Positions 1 through 7,762 of a stretch of 64,000 bases of DNA are shown here, piece by piece. The stretch spans positions 33,026 through 97,025 of the forward strand of contig JAFSKG010000016.1 of NCBI GenBank assembly GCA_017449075.1, in the 5' to 3' direction. Below the pieces are notes generated by a model. That model had not been told where the DNA came from. It did no database searches and saw only the letters and a program-made list of their open reading frames with translations. Made by a program: the position numbers and the translations under genes. Origin of the DNA: Lachnospiraceae bacterium (GTDB lineage Bacteria > Bacillota > Clostridia > Lachnospirales > Lachnospiraceae). Position 1 is the first letter of the stretch, and each line of letters starts with the position of its first letter.

Positions 1-353
1 AGTCTATTATAAAGAGAAGTTCTTCTACCGAAGAAAAGAAATCAAAAAAGCAATACAAAACTGGTAATCTAAAGGTTAATCTTGACACAAAAGAGGTGAC
101 CCTTAGGAACAAACCTGTAAAATTAACTCCAATCGAATACAAGATTCTACTCTTCTTCATTAAAAATCCTGGTAAAGTATTATCATCTAATGATATATAC
201 AAAGAAGTTTGGAATGAAAGTGAAGCATATAATATAGAAAACACTATAGCAGTACATATAAGACATATTAGAGAAAAAATAGAAAAAGATTCTCGCGAGC
301 CAAAGTACATCAAAGTTGTATGGGGAATCGGTTATAAAATGGAGGCACTATAA
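1..353 (+). CDS. OmpR-family response regulator, C-terminal part (5' end outside window)
   Basis: The reading frame is open from the window edge, so the gene begins upstream and only the linker and DNA-binding domain are seen. The linker is rich in Ser and Lys. The remainder is a typical OmpR/PhoB winged helix: the entry motif LTPIEYKILLFF, a recognition helix region around NTIAVHIRHIREKI, and the terminal wing VVWGIGYKME. The receiver domain with its phospho-aspartate is not in the window. The sensor kinase starts three bases after the stop and dacA follows, so this is probably the regulator of a cell-wall-related two-component operon. The GTG at 96 is an internal valine codon and not a start. 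Confidence 0.93.
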   Translation, partial: SIIKRSSSTEEKKSKKQYKTGNLKVNLDTKEVTLRNKPVKLTPIEYKILLFFIKNPGKVLSSNDIYKEVWNESEAYNIENTIAVHIRHIREKIEKDSREPKYIKVVWGIGYKMEAL

Positions 354-356
354 TTT

Positions 357-2477
357 ATGAGACGATTTATCACTGCAATTATTAATATAGTTTCAGCAAT
401 AATAGTAGTTGGAGCATTATCACTTCTTCATATGCAATACCCTGGTGAAGGTGCAGCTACAATCATGAAAGCTCCAACTTTTGAAAAATCGCCGGAATTT
501 AACGATTTATTGCAAGAACGAATCAATAGTATATTTACATTAATTTCATTAAAAAACTGCTTTGAAACCAATAATGAACTTAACTACAATTTAACCATTG
601 CTGAATCAATTGATAAAAACAATGGAGTAAAAAAATGGACCATCAAAGACTGCCTCGACGAATCAAAAGACCACGGTCTATTTATTGATAAGAATTTTAA
701 TGTAAATACATTAATCAGCTCAAACACTAAACAGTTTTCTAAAAATGTAATATATAATTTTATGTTTAAGACTTATCCTTCAACCTCTCGTACTGGTGCA
801 TCGACCGAAGAAGATTTCTTAACAGAGTTTATGTATACACTGGCAAAATATCACAAATGCAATTTCTTACTTGGAAGTAGTAATAGTAATTTTGGTTATA
901 GAATTTCCTACTTTGATGAGTTTGACAATATCACTAATGAATATAGCAATACAAAACTTTCATCTAAAGAAATACTTAATAGCAAAAACTTCATCTATAT
1001 ATCAAGCAAGGAGAATATAATAAGTTCAAATATTGACACTGTTGACTCTTCTATTCTCAAAAACGCAAAGGCAAACAACCCTTTAATTGATAACTCATTT
1101 ACACTCTACTGTTATGTAGACAATAAGTACCCAATAGACGATGAATTTAAAGCATCTTATGTAAATTATATTAGTGATAAGAATAATTGTGCTATTCTAT
1201 TTACAACTATTGTATACGCATCGATTGTTTTTATTATTACTCTGTTACTCACCTTTATATTCATCCTATCTACAAAAAAGTCTGTAGACGAATCAGCGAG
1301 AATGCTGTATCAAATCCCTACAGAGTTTTATGTCGTTATTTATATTTTATTAGTAGTATCTCTATTCTTTGCAGCAAATAGATACTTGAATTCTGATAGG
1401 TTTATAGAATACGATATGAACCCAATAAAAACATATGTTTACGTGTTAATAATATACGTAACAACAATGATGCTTTTTACAATCTTTGCTGCAAAATTTT
1501 CAAATGATACTTTGATGCCTGTATCGCTCAATGCAATAAAAGAACACTCTGAGCAAGGAGATTCTTATCTCAATCCAGGTGTTTTGTTTTCCGTTATCTT
1601 CATACCTATAATACTTTTTATTTTCATTTCAGTATATTTAATTTACTTATTTACAATGCTGAGCGACTTAAGAATCTTAATAGTAGGTATAGTAGTACTT
1701 ATATCAACTATTGGTTTTGTATTGTATCTTCTCGCGCTCCACAATGCTTTTAACAAAGCTATAAAGGTTCAAGTAAAATCTAATGAGATGAGAACTTCAC
1801 TTATAGCCAATGTATCACATGATATAAAAACTCCACTTACATCAATACTTAATTATACAAATCTTATTTCAGAAGAAATAAGTAACCCCTCTAAGCAAAT
1901 GATAAAACGTCTTGAAGACTATTCAGAGACTATTATCAACAAATCTCATAGGTTAAATGATTTGATAAACGATTTGATATTTGACAGTAAAGTAACTTCT
2001 GGAAATGTAGAACTTGATATGGTAAAGCTTGATTTAAATGCTTTTATTACACAAGTAATTGCTGAGTTTAGTGGTAGACTAAATGAAATTGGTATAAAAA
2101 CTGTATACAATAACTCTTCTGCTTCCAATGTATTTATCCTTGCAGATAGTTCTCAGTTATATAGAGTTTTTCAAAATTTATTTTCAAACATTTACAAATA
2201 TGCACTTGAAAAATCTAGAGTTTATATTGACTTAGAGTCAGTCAAGAGCAAGATAATAGTTACAATCAAAAATATTCAAAAAGAAAAAATTGAAGTTGAT
2301 CCAGATACATTGAAAGACAGATTTGTAAGAGGGAGCAAATCAAGAACAACAGAGGGATTTGGCTTAGGATTATCAATCTCTGAAAATCTCATCAATTCAA
2401 TGAATGGTAAACTTGAAATAATAAGTAATCGTGATTTATTTATTACTAAACTTACTTTCGTAGCATATGAAGAGTAA
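357..2477 (+). CDS. Sensor histidine kinase with six predicted membrane segments
   Basis: The 706-residue protein has one N-terminal membrane helix (about residues 5-25), an extracytoplasmic region to about 278, and five further helices near 279-305, 323-345, 358-382, 407-431 and 437-461. The cytoplasmic kinase core follows. The H-box ANVSHDIKTPLTS carries the phospho-acceptor His488, the N-box is NLFSNIYKYA near 608, and the G-box GFGLGLSI is near 667. The multi-helix array after the sensor loop is larger than the usual two-helix layout and could itself sense a membrane signal. A GGAGG sequence lies about 11 bases upstream of the ATG. The 3' end overlaps dacA by 11 bases, so kinase and carboxypeptidase are translationally coupled. 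The signal is unknown. Confidence 0.92.
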   Translation: MRRFITAIINIVSAIIVVGALSLLHMQYPGEGAATIMKAPTFEKSPEFNDLLQERINSIFTLISLKNCFETNNELNYNLTIAESIDKNNGVKKWTIKDCLDESKDHGLFIDKNFNVNTLISSNTKQFSKNVIYNFMFKTYPSTSRTGASTEEDFLTEFMYTLAKYHKCNFLLGSSNSNFGYRISYFDEFDNITNEYSNTKLSSKEILNSKNFIYISSKENIISSNIDTVDSSILKNAKANNPLIDNSFTLYCYVDNKYPIDDEFKASYVNYISDKNNCAILFTTIVYASIVFIITLLLTFIFILSTKKSVDESARMLYQIPTEFYVVIYILLVVSLFFAANRYLNSDRFIEYDMNPIKTYVYVLIIYVTTMMLFTIFAAKFSNDTLMPVSLNAIKEHSEQGDSYLNPGVLFSVIFIPIILFIFISVYLIYLFTMLSDLRILIVGIVVLISTIGFVLYLLALHNAFNKAIKVQVKSNEMRTSLIANVSHDIKTPLTSILNYTNLISEEISNPSKQMIKRLEDYSETIINKSHRLNDLINDLIFDSKVTSGNVELDMVKLDLNAFITQVIAEFSGRLNEIGIKTVYNNSSASNVFILADSSQLYRVFQNLFSNIYKYALEKSRVYIDLESVKSKIIVTIKNIQKEKIEVDPDTLKDRFVRGSKSRTTEGFGLGLSISENLINSMNGKLEIISNRDLFITKLTFVAYEE

Positions 2478-3933
2478 AAAAATAATTTCAAAAATTTTAT
2501 CAATTATTCTCGTCCTGCTATATACTATTCCTGTGAAAGCAGTGGCAACTTCTAGTAATATTACTAGTTGGCCATATTACGATAAAATAGTTGATGCAAA
2601 ATCAGCCTTTGTGATGGATGCTAATTCATCCAAAGTTTTGTACTCTTTAAACCCAGACACTAAACTCTATCCCGCTTCTCTCGCCAAAATCATGACAGCT
2701 CTTATTGTTTTAGATAATGTAGGCGAAAACTATGATGACTTGGTTACATTTTCATACAATGCTGTCACAAGAGATATAGATAGACAGTCTGTTACAATTG
2801 GTGCGAGTGCTGGTGACCAATTATCAATAAAAGATTGCTTATATTCTCTACTGCTTCCATCAGCAAATGATGCAGCAAATGCTCTTGCAGAACATATCGC
2901 AGGATCTATTAATGATTTTGCTCTTCTTATGAATGAAAAAGCAAAAAATCTCGGGCTTAAGAATACTCACTTTGTAAACCCATCAGGATTACATGATGAC
3001 AATCAATATACAACTGCACATGATATGGCAATAATACTTCAGTGTGCTTTAAATTACCCAATATTTGCCCAGATTTCTTCATCAGTATCTTACAAACATG
3101 CTCCAATAAGAAAGTACAAAGATCCAGAAAACTCAAATAACCAAGTTTTAAATACAACTAGCATCCTTGTACCAGGAAGTGGCTACTACTACAATGGAAT
3201 AACCGCCGGCAAAACTGGGCACACTAAAACTGCTGGTTATAATCTTGCAGCAAGTGCTAGAAAGCATGGTATGAATCTAATTTGTGTAGTTATGGGATGC
3301 GAAAAAGATAAGACTAGATATCAAGAAGCAAAGTCACTTTTTGACTTTCACTTTAATAATTACCAATCATTAAGTATCAAGCAAACCGATCCTAGATTCT
3401 CTGAATCTATAAGTACTATATCAATAAATGATGTAAATCTAATAGATTCTCTAAATATAACTTGTGACGAATTCTACCATATAACATTTCCAAATGGATC
3501 AGATTTAAATAAAGTCACATCCAAGATATCATATCAAGTTGATGACATATATAACAAATATGCTATTGGATATATTGAATATTTCCTTGAAAATGAATTT
3601 ATAGGGAAATGCACTCTAGAGGGAAGAAATATAGAAGCTGCCGATTCTATATACACAAATCACCTTAACTTAAGTAGCCAATTGAATGATGACGATAACT
3701 ACAATAATGTTTCACACAACACTAATGCCAATAATGGAACATCAAATGCTTTGATATACAGGAATAATAACGGGAACTTAGTTATATCTCAAACTCTAAT
3801 TACTGTCATAGTTGTAATCATAGTTTTACTGCTCATTATTGCTTTTGTTTTAATAATATTTGCCTATGTATTCAACAACGACAATCTATCTTATAACAAA
3901 ATTAAATTTAAGCTTAAAAGAAGGTTCAGATAA
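2467..3933 (+). CDS. dacA: D-alanyl-D-alanine carboxypeptidase, peptidase family S11
   Basis: This enzyme trims the terminal D-Ala from peptidoglycan stem peptides outside the membrane. An N-terminal signal segment (about residues 6-26) precedes the catalytic domain. All three penicillin-binding motifs are present: SLAK with nucleophile Ser71 and Lys74, SAN at 132-134, and KTG at 249-251. A hydrophobic helix at about 439-469 followed by a basic tail (KLKRRFR) replaces the amphipathic anchor typical of PBP5, so the protein is probably held by a true C-terminal membrane span. It overlaps the upstream kinase gene, implying that the two-component system controls wall trimming. tRNA-Arg begins six bases after the stop. 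Confidence 0.94.
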   Translation: MKSKKIISKILSIILVLLYTIPVKAVATSSNITSWPYYDKIVDAKSAFVMDANSSKVLYSLNPDTKLYPASLAKIMTALIVLDNVGENYDDLVTFSYNAVTRDIDRQSVTIGASAGDQLSIKDCLYSLLLPSANDAANALAEHIAGSINDFALLMNEKAKNLGLKNTHFVNPSGLHDDNQYTTAHDMAIILQCALNYPIFAQISSSVSYKHAPIRKYKDPENSNNQVLNTTSILVPGSGYYYNGITAGKTGHTKTAGYNLAASARKHGMNLICVVMGCEKDKTRYQEAKSLFDFHFNNYQSLSIKQTDPRFSESISTISINDVNLIDSLNITCDEFYHITFPNGSDLNKVTSKISYQVDDIYNKYAIGYIEYFLENEFIGKCTLEGRNIEAADSIYTNHLNLSSQLNDDDNYNNVSHNTNANNGTSNALIYRNNNGNLVISQTLITVIVVIIVLLLIIAFVLIIFAYVFNNDNLSYNKIKFKLKRRFR

Positions 3934-3939
3934 TAATAT

Positions 3940-4013
3940 GTCCTTGTACCTCAGTAGGATAGAGGGTCCGCCTCCTAAGCGGAATGCCGGCGGTTCGACT
4001 CCGTCCAAGGACG
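3940..4013 (+). tRNA. tRNA-Arg, anticodon CCT
   Basis: The cloverleaf can be drawn in full. The acceptor stem is GTCCTTG/CAAGGAC with discriminator G, the D-stem CCTC/GAGG, the anticodon stem TCCGC/GCGGA with loop CTCCTAA (anticodon CCT at 3974-3976), and the T-stem GGCGG/CCGTC with loop TTCGACT. CCA is not encoded. The gene starts six bases after the dacA stop codon and no separate promoter is obvious, so it is probably processed from the dacA transcript. It reads AGG codons. Confidence 0.97.
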
Positions 4014-4020
4014 AACACTA

Positions 4021-4050
4021 AAAAACACTACCAATAGGTAGTGTTTTTTT
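4021..4050. terminator. Bidirectional intrinsic terminator
   Basis: A 12-base-pair stem (AAAAACACTACC / GGTAGTGTTTTT, loop AATA) is followed by a T run on the plus strand and by five T on the minus strand. It can end both the dacA-tRNA-Arg transcript and the converging methyltransferase gene, whose stop codon begins at its right edge. Confidence 0.9.
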
Positions 4051-5263
4051 AATTGTTTCTAAGTCCCTTCGGATAATGATTTTTGAGTATTCCATTTGAA
4101 TATTTTGCAAGACCGAGACCGAGATTTTTATATGTAATTCTACAATAACCATTAAAATCTAAATCATTCTTCAATGTTTCACCCCGCAAATAATTTACAA
4201 CCTCTTCATCATTCAGGTCTACAGTATTTTCAAATACTATTTCTTCAACATGTGTAGATGCATGTGTAGGTACTTTCATTTTGCCTTCATATGTAAACTC
4301 TTCAGTTCCATTTCTAAGCACGTTCAAGCCCTTCAAACTATTTATATTAAAATGATTTTTTATATATATATCATCTTTATTACCTTTTTTCAATATGGCA
4401 AAAAATTGACCTTCACCTATAGAATTATGCGGATAGTTCTTTTCCATCTTAATCAAATTCAAATCACTATATTTATCCAATAAATAACTAACTACTTCTT
4501 CATCTTCTTCTTTTGAAAACGTACAAGTACTATATATAATCATTCCACCCACTTTCAGCATCTTATAAGCATCTTCAACTAATTTTTTTTGAATCTTTGA
4601 CATTGATTCCACAAGTTTTATGCTCCATTGCATTCTTGCCTCTTCACTTTTTCTAAACATTCCTTCACCGCTGCAAGGTGCATCTACGATTACTTTATCA
4701 AAGTATTCTCCAAATCTATTTACAAGATTCTCCGAGTTAGAACATACTACGGCAACATTATCAATTCCAAGCCTTTCAACATTTGATGAAAGAACCTTTG
4801 CTCTACTATAATCAATTTCATTTGAAATCAAAAAACCACCAGCCTTTTTATCAAGTGAAAACAGTATTTCTGCAGTTTTGCCACCTGGGCTTGCACATAA
4901 ATCAAGAACTTGATCATCCTTCTCAATATTCACATCATATAGTACTTTTGATGCACAAGGTTCCTGTATGTAGTATAGACCAACATGATATAGTGGGTCT
5001 TTTCCCGGGTAAACACCACTGCTAGCAAGTTTAATTTTATTATATACAATATAAGCAAAATTATTATTTTCAAAGATCAATTTTGCATTAAACTTATTGA
5101 TTATATAATTCAAATCAATTGTTGACTTAGCTAATTTATGCAAATTAATCACAAGCCCATGTTGCTCATCTTGTTTTAAAGAATTAAGATAGTCATTATA
5201 CTCATTTTCAGGCAATTCGGCTTTAATTCTTTCTAAAAATTCTTTTTTTAATTCTATAGCCAT
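4049..5263 (-). CDS. RsmF/NSUN-type RNA (cytosine-5)-methyltransferase
   Basis: This S-adenosylmethionine-dependent enzyme methylates cytosine in RNA, probably rRNA. SAM motif I is DLCASPGGKTAE (121-132). The two cysteines of the family are both present: Cys197 in DAPCSGEGMF, which releases the product, and Cys247 in YSTCTFS, which attacks the base. The N-terminal 110 residues match the small RNA-binding lead domain of this family. The C-terminal part resembles the RsmF-like tail, so 404 residues is near full length. The exact rRNA position cannot be read from sequence. The upstream histone-like gene has its own terminator, so this gene probably has its own promoter or uses read-through. Confidence 0.85.
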   Translation of the reverse strand: MAIELKKEFLERIKAELPENEYNDYLNSLKQDEQHGLVINLHKLAKSTIDLNYIINKFNAKLIFENNNFAYIVYNKIKLASSGVYPGKDPLYHVGLYYIQEPCASKVLYDVNIEKDDQVLDLCASPGGKTAEILFSLDKKAGGFLISNEIDYSRAKVLSSNVERLGIDNVAVVCSNSENLVNRFGEYFDKVIVDAPCSGEGMFRKSEEARMQWSIKLVESMSKIQKKLVEDAYKMLKVGGMIIYSTCTFSKEEDEEVVSYLLDKYSDLNLIKMEKNYPHNSIGEGQFFAILKKGNKDDIYIKNHFNINSLKGLNVLRNGTEEFTYEGKMKVPTHASTHVEEIVFENTVDLNDEEVVNYLRGETLKNDLDFNGYCRITYKNLGLGLAKYSNGILKNHYPKGLRNN

Positions 5264-5286
5264 GATACTAAAATATCAAAAGAGCA

Positions 5287-5315
5287 CAAAAAAAGCAAGA
5301 CCAAAGTCTTGCTTA
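5287..5315 (-). terminator. Intrinsic terminator of the histone-like gene
   Basis: On the minus strand the stem AAGCAAGAC / GTCTTGCTT (loop TTTG) is followed by a run of T. It lies just after the stop codon of the histone-like gene and before the methyltransferase start, so the histone-like gene is a single-gene unit. Confidence 0.88.
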
Positions 5316-5330
5316 TTTTTCAAACAGCAA

Positions 5331-5672
5331 TTATTTCTTCTTTGCTGTTTTCTTAGCAACTTTTTTAGCCACTTTCTTAACTGCTTTCTTAACTGCTTTC
5401 TTTACAGTCTTCTTAACTGCTTTCTTAACAGCTTTCTTAGCTGGCTTCTTAGCTACTTTCTTTGTTGCTTTTTTTACTACCATTTTCTTTACCTTCTTCG
5501 CTTTATTTGTTGTAGCTTTCTTCTTTGCTACAGATTTTTTAGCAGCTTTTGCTGCGGGTTTCTTTGATGAAGACTTACTCGCAGGAGCTTTCTCCTTGCC
5601 CTCTGCAGAAATTCCTGCAAATATCATTTCAAAAGCTTTCTGTAACTCTGACATGTTATATCCACTATCCAT
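5331..5672 (-). CDS. Lysine-rich histone H1-like protein
   Basis: This 113-residue protein has a short non-basic N-terminus (residues 1-25, possibly a helix) and a tail of about 88 residues with about 41 lysines, the rest mostly Ala and Val. The tail is a four-residue repeat (AVKK, TVKK, VAKK, PAKK) like the C-terminal domain of eukaryotic H1 and chlamydial Hc proteins. It most likely binds DNA or RNA by charge. A near-consensus promoter, an AGGAGG site six bases before the ATG and a dedicated terminator suggest high expression as a single gene. Nothing in the sequence shows a globular domain, so a ribosome-associated role is also possible. Confidence 0.82.
   Translation of the reverse strand: MDSGYNMSELQKAFEMIFAGISAEGKEKAPASKSSSKKPAAKAAKKSVAKKKATTNKAKKVKKMVVKKATKKVAKKPAKKAVKKAVKKTVKKAVKKAVKKVAKKVAKKTAKKK
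5340..5470 (-). repeat. Short tandem repeats inside the histone-like gene
   Basis: The DNA consists of imperfect 12-base units (such as AACTGCTTTCTT on the plus strand) that encode the AVKK-type repeats. Such tracts change length easily by slippage, so the lysine tail may vary between strains. Confidence 0.8.
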
Positions 5673-5701
5673 ATTTTCCTCCTACGATAACTTATATATG
5701 A

Positions 5702-5729
5702 ATTATAGCAAAAAATTATTATTTGTCAA
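5702..5729 (-). promoter_or_regulatory. Strong promoter of the histone-like gene
   Basis: The -35 TTGACA (5724-5729) and -10 TATAAT (5702-5707) are perfect consensus hexamers separated by 16 bases, with TGC directly before the -10. This is the best sigma-A promoter seen in the window. It lies between miaA and the histone-like gene and gives a leader of about 20-25 bases containing AGGAGG. Confidence 0.88.
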
Positions 5730-5750
5730 TAAAAACAGTAAAAATTTTTA

Positions 5751-6674
5751 TTATTTTTTTCTTACGAATTCTACATTCTTCTGAGCCCTAAACCATGTCA
5801 TCTGCCTCTTTGCATAATTCCTACTATGCTGTTTTATTAAGTCAACTATCAGTTTGAGTTTATTCTTGGAGTCTTGGTCAAGATCATTTACATTTTCAAT
5901 AACATCTCTCTCTTTACAAAAATCATATAGTTCACTATATCCTATACTCTTCATTGAGTTAAGATCCTTATCTAAACCCATGTCTATAAGTGCTTTTACT
6001 TCTTTAAGTAAGCCATTTTCTATCATCATATCAACTCTTTTGTTAATTCTATCGTATAACTCTTCTCTATCCATCTCAAGGACATAAAAATCAAAGTCAT
6101 ATTTACTTTCTTTTTCATTTTCTTCTCTATTATGCTTTGATATAGGTATATTATGTAGTTTATAAAACTCTATTGCTCGTATAACCCTTCTCTCATTATT
6201 CTTTGGTATTTTTATAGCAGATTCAGGGTCTATTTTTTGCAATTCACCATATAAACTATCTATTCCTTCTTTTTCCAGTCTTTCATATAACTCTTCTCTT
6301 ATCTTTGAAGTTTCATCATCATCTTCGTATAAAAAATCTGTATCGTACAAAACTGCTTTAATATAGAATCCTGTGCCCCCAACTAGAATTGGCAGTTTCC
6401 CTTTTTTATAAATTATATCAATATATTTATTTGCTAATTCTTTAAATTCTTTTACATTTAAATTAACTGTAGGCATTACCTCGTCAATCATATAATGAGG
6501 TACTAATTGTAATTCTTCTCTTGTTGGTTTCGCAGTTCCTATATCTAGATATTTATATACTTGCATAGAGTCAAGAGAAACAATCTCTCCATTATGAGCC
6601 AATGCATAATCAATAGCATATTTTGTTTTCCCGACTGCAGTAGGACCTGCTATAACAACTAACTTATTCTTCAC
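5751..6674 (-). CDS. miaA: tRNA dimethylallyltransferase
   Basis: The enzyme adds a dimethylallyl group to A37 of tRNAs that read codons starting with U. The N-terminus carries the P-loop GPTAVGKT (10-17) and the family motif DSMQVYKYLDIGTAKP (from residue 35). The 307-residue length is typical. The start overlaps the ispG stop by four bases. The neighbourhood is apt, because ispG belongs to the MEP pathway that makes dimethylallyl diphosphate, the substrate. It is the last gene of the metG-to-miaA run. No clear GC-rich terminator follows, only an AT-rich stretch before the next promoter. Confidence 0.96.
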   Translation of the reverse strand: MKNKLVVIAGPTAVGKTKYAIDYALAHNGEIVSLDSMQVYKYLDIGTAKPTREELQLVPHYMIDEVMPTVNLNVKEFKELANKYIDIIYKKGKLPILVGGTGFYIKAVLYDTDFLYEDDDETSKIREELYERLEKEGIDSLYGELQKIDPESAIKIPKNNERRVIRAIEFYKLHNIPISKHNREENEKESKYDFDFYVLEMDREELYDRINKRVDMMIENGLLKEVKALIDMGLDKDLNSMKSIGYSELYDFCKERDVIENVNDLDQDSKNKLKLIVDLIKQHSRNYAKRQMTWFRAQKNVEFVRKK

Positions 6675-7762
6675 TTCAAATCCTTTTCAATCTCACTCAA
6701 AAGTATGTCAACTATTTTCTTTTCACTTATCTTTTTAACAATCTTGCCTTTTTTAAATAGTACAGCCTCACCATTGCCACCTGCAATTCCTATATCAGAC
6801 TCTTTTGCCTCACCAGGTCCATTGACCACACATCCCATTACTGCTACCTTATAATGTTTCTTTCTAGACTTTTTCATCAGCATTTCAAATTTTTCAGAGT
6901 TCAAACTATTCTCTATTTTATCTGCAATTTCAACAATGTTTATATTTGTCCTTGCACAAGTTGGACAAGAAACTATTTCTATTCCACCATTTCTTAATCC
7001 AAGTGTCTCAAGAATTTTTTTCGCAGAATATATTTCTTCCACAGGGTCACCAGTAAGGCTAACTCTCATTGTATCCCCAAGACCATCATAAAGAAGTATT
7101 CCAAGTCCAACACTTGATTTAATATTACCAGATTTGACAGTTCCAGCCTCAGTAATACCTATATGAAGTGGATAATCGTATTTTTTTGCAAAAAGTCTAT
7201 AAGCATCTATCGCCATCAATACATTTGATGACTTAATAGAAACTACAATATTATTAAAATTGAATTTTTCAAGTAATTTAATATTTTCACTGGCTGACTC
7301 TACTAAACCTTTGGCAGTAACCTTTCCACCATTTTTCTCTAGTATTTTTTTACTTAAAGAGCCGCTATTTACACCTATCCTTATAGGAATATGTTTCTTT
7401 TTACAAATGTCTACAACTTTTTTTACATTGTTAATCGAACCAATATTTCCAGGATTTATCCTTATCTTATCTATCCCCCTCTCTGCTGCCATTATAGCCA
7501 AACGATAATCAAAATGTATATCGGCAACTAAAGGAATATGAATTTCTTTTTTTATTTTTTCTATAGCAAATGCGCTCTTTTCATCTGGCACACTTACCCT
7601 TACTAATTCACACCCAGCCTTTTCCAACAAAAGTATTTGTTTTACAGTATTTTGTACATCATAAGTTTTAGTATTACACATTGACTGTATAACTACATTC
7701 TTACTATGTCCAATACTTATATTGCCTACTTTAACTTTTTTTGTTTCTTCTCTCTTTCGCAC
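6671..7762 (-). CDS. ispG: 4-hydroxy-3-methylbut-2-en-1-yl diphosphate synthase (MEP pathway)
   Basis: The enzyme is an iron-sulfur reductase that makes HMBPP in isoprenoid synthesis. The cluster ligands are visible: Cys266 and Cys269 in SCPTCA, Cys311 in MGCVVNGPGE, and Glu318 of the same motif. The barrel domain begins with IQSMCNT. The 363-residue length is normal. The start used is a GTG at 7762 with AAGGA about ten bases upstream. This start lies inside the 3' end of uvrC, an overlap of 37 bases, so the two genes are tightly coupled. Confidence 0.96.
   Translation of the reverse strand: MRKREETKKVKVGNISIGHSKNVVIQSMCNTKTYDVQNTVKQILLLEKAGCELVRVSVPDEKSAFAIEKIKKEIHIPLVADIHFDYRLAIMAAERGIDKIRINPGNIGSINNVKKVVDICKKKHIPIRIGVNSGSLSKKILEKNGGKVTAKGLVESASENIKLLEKFNFNNIVVSIKSSNVLMAIDAYRLFAKKYDYPLHIGITEAGTVKSGNIKSSVGLGILLYDGLGDTMRVSLTGDPVEEIYSAKKILETLGLRNGGIEIVSCPTCARTNINIVEIADKIENSLNSEKFEMLMKKSRKKHYKVAVMGCVVNGPGEAKESDIGIAGGNGEAVLFKKGKIVKKISEKKIVDILLSEIEKDLK

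Noticed and set aside
5262-5567. Long plus-strand reading frame opposite the histone-like gene, rich in Phe, Leu and Cys
   Set aside because: It is the mirror of the lysine repeats (AAG/AAA read as CTT/TTT), has no ribosome site and overlaps a terminator.
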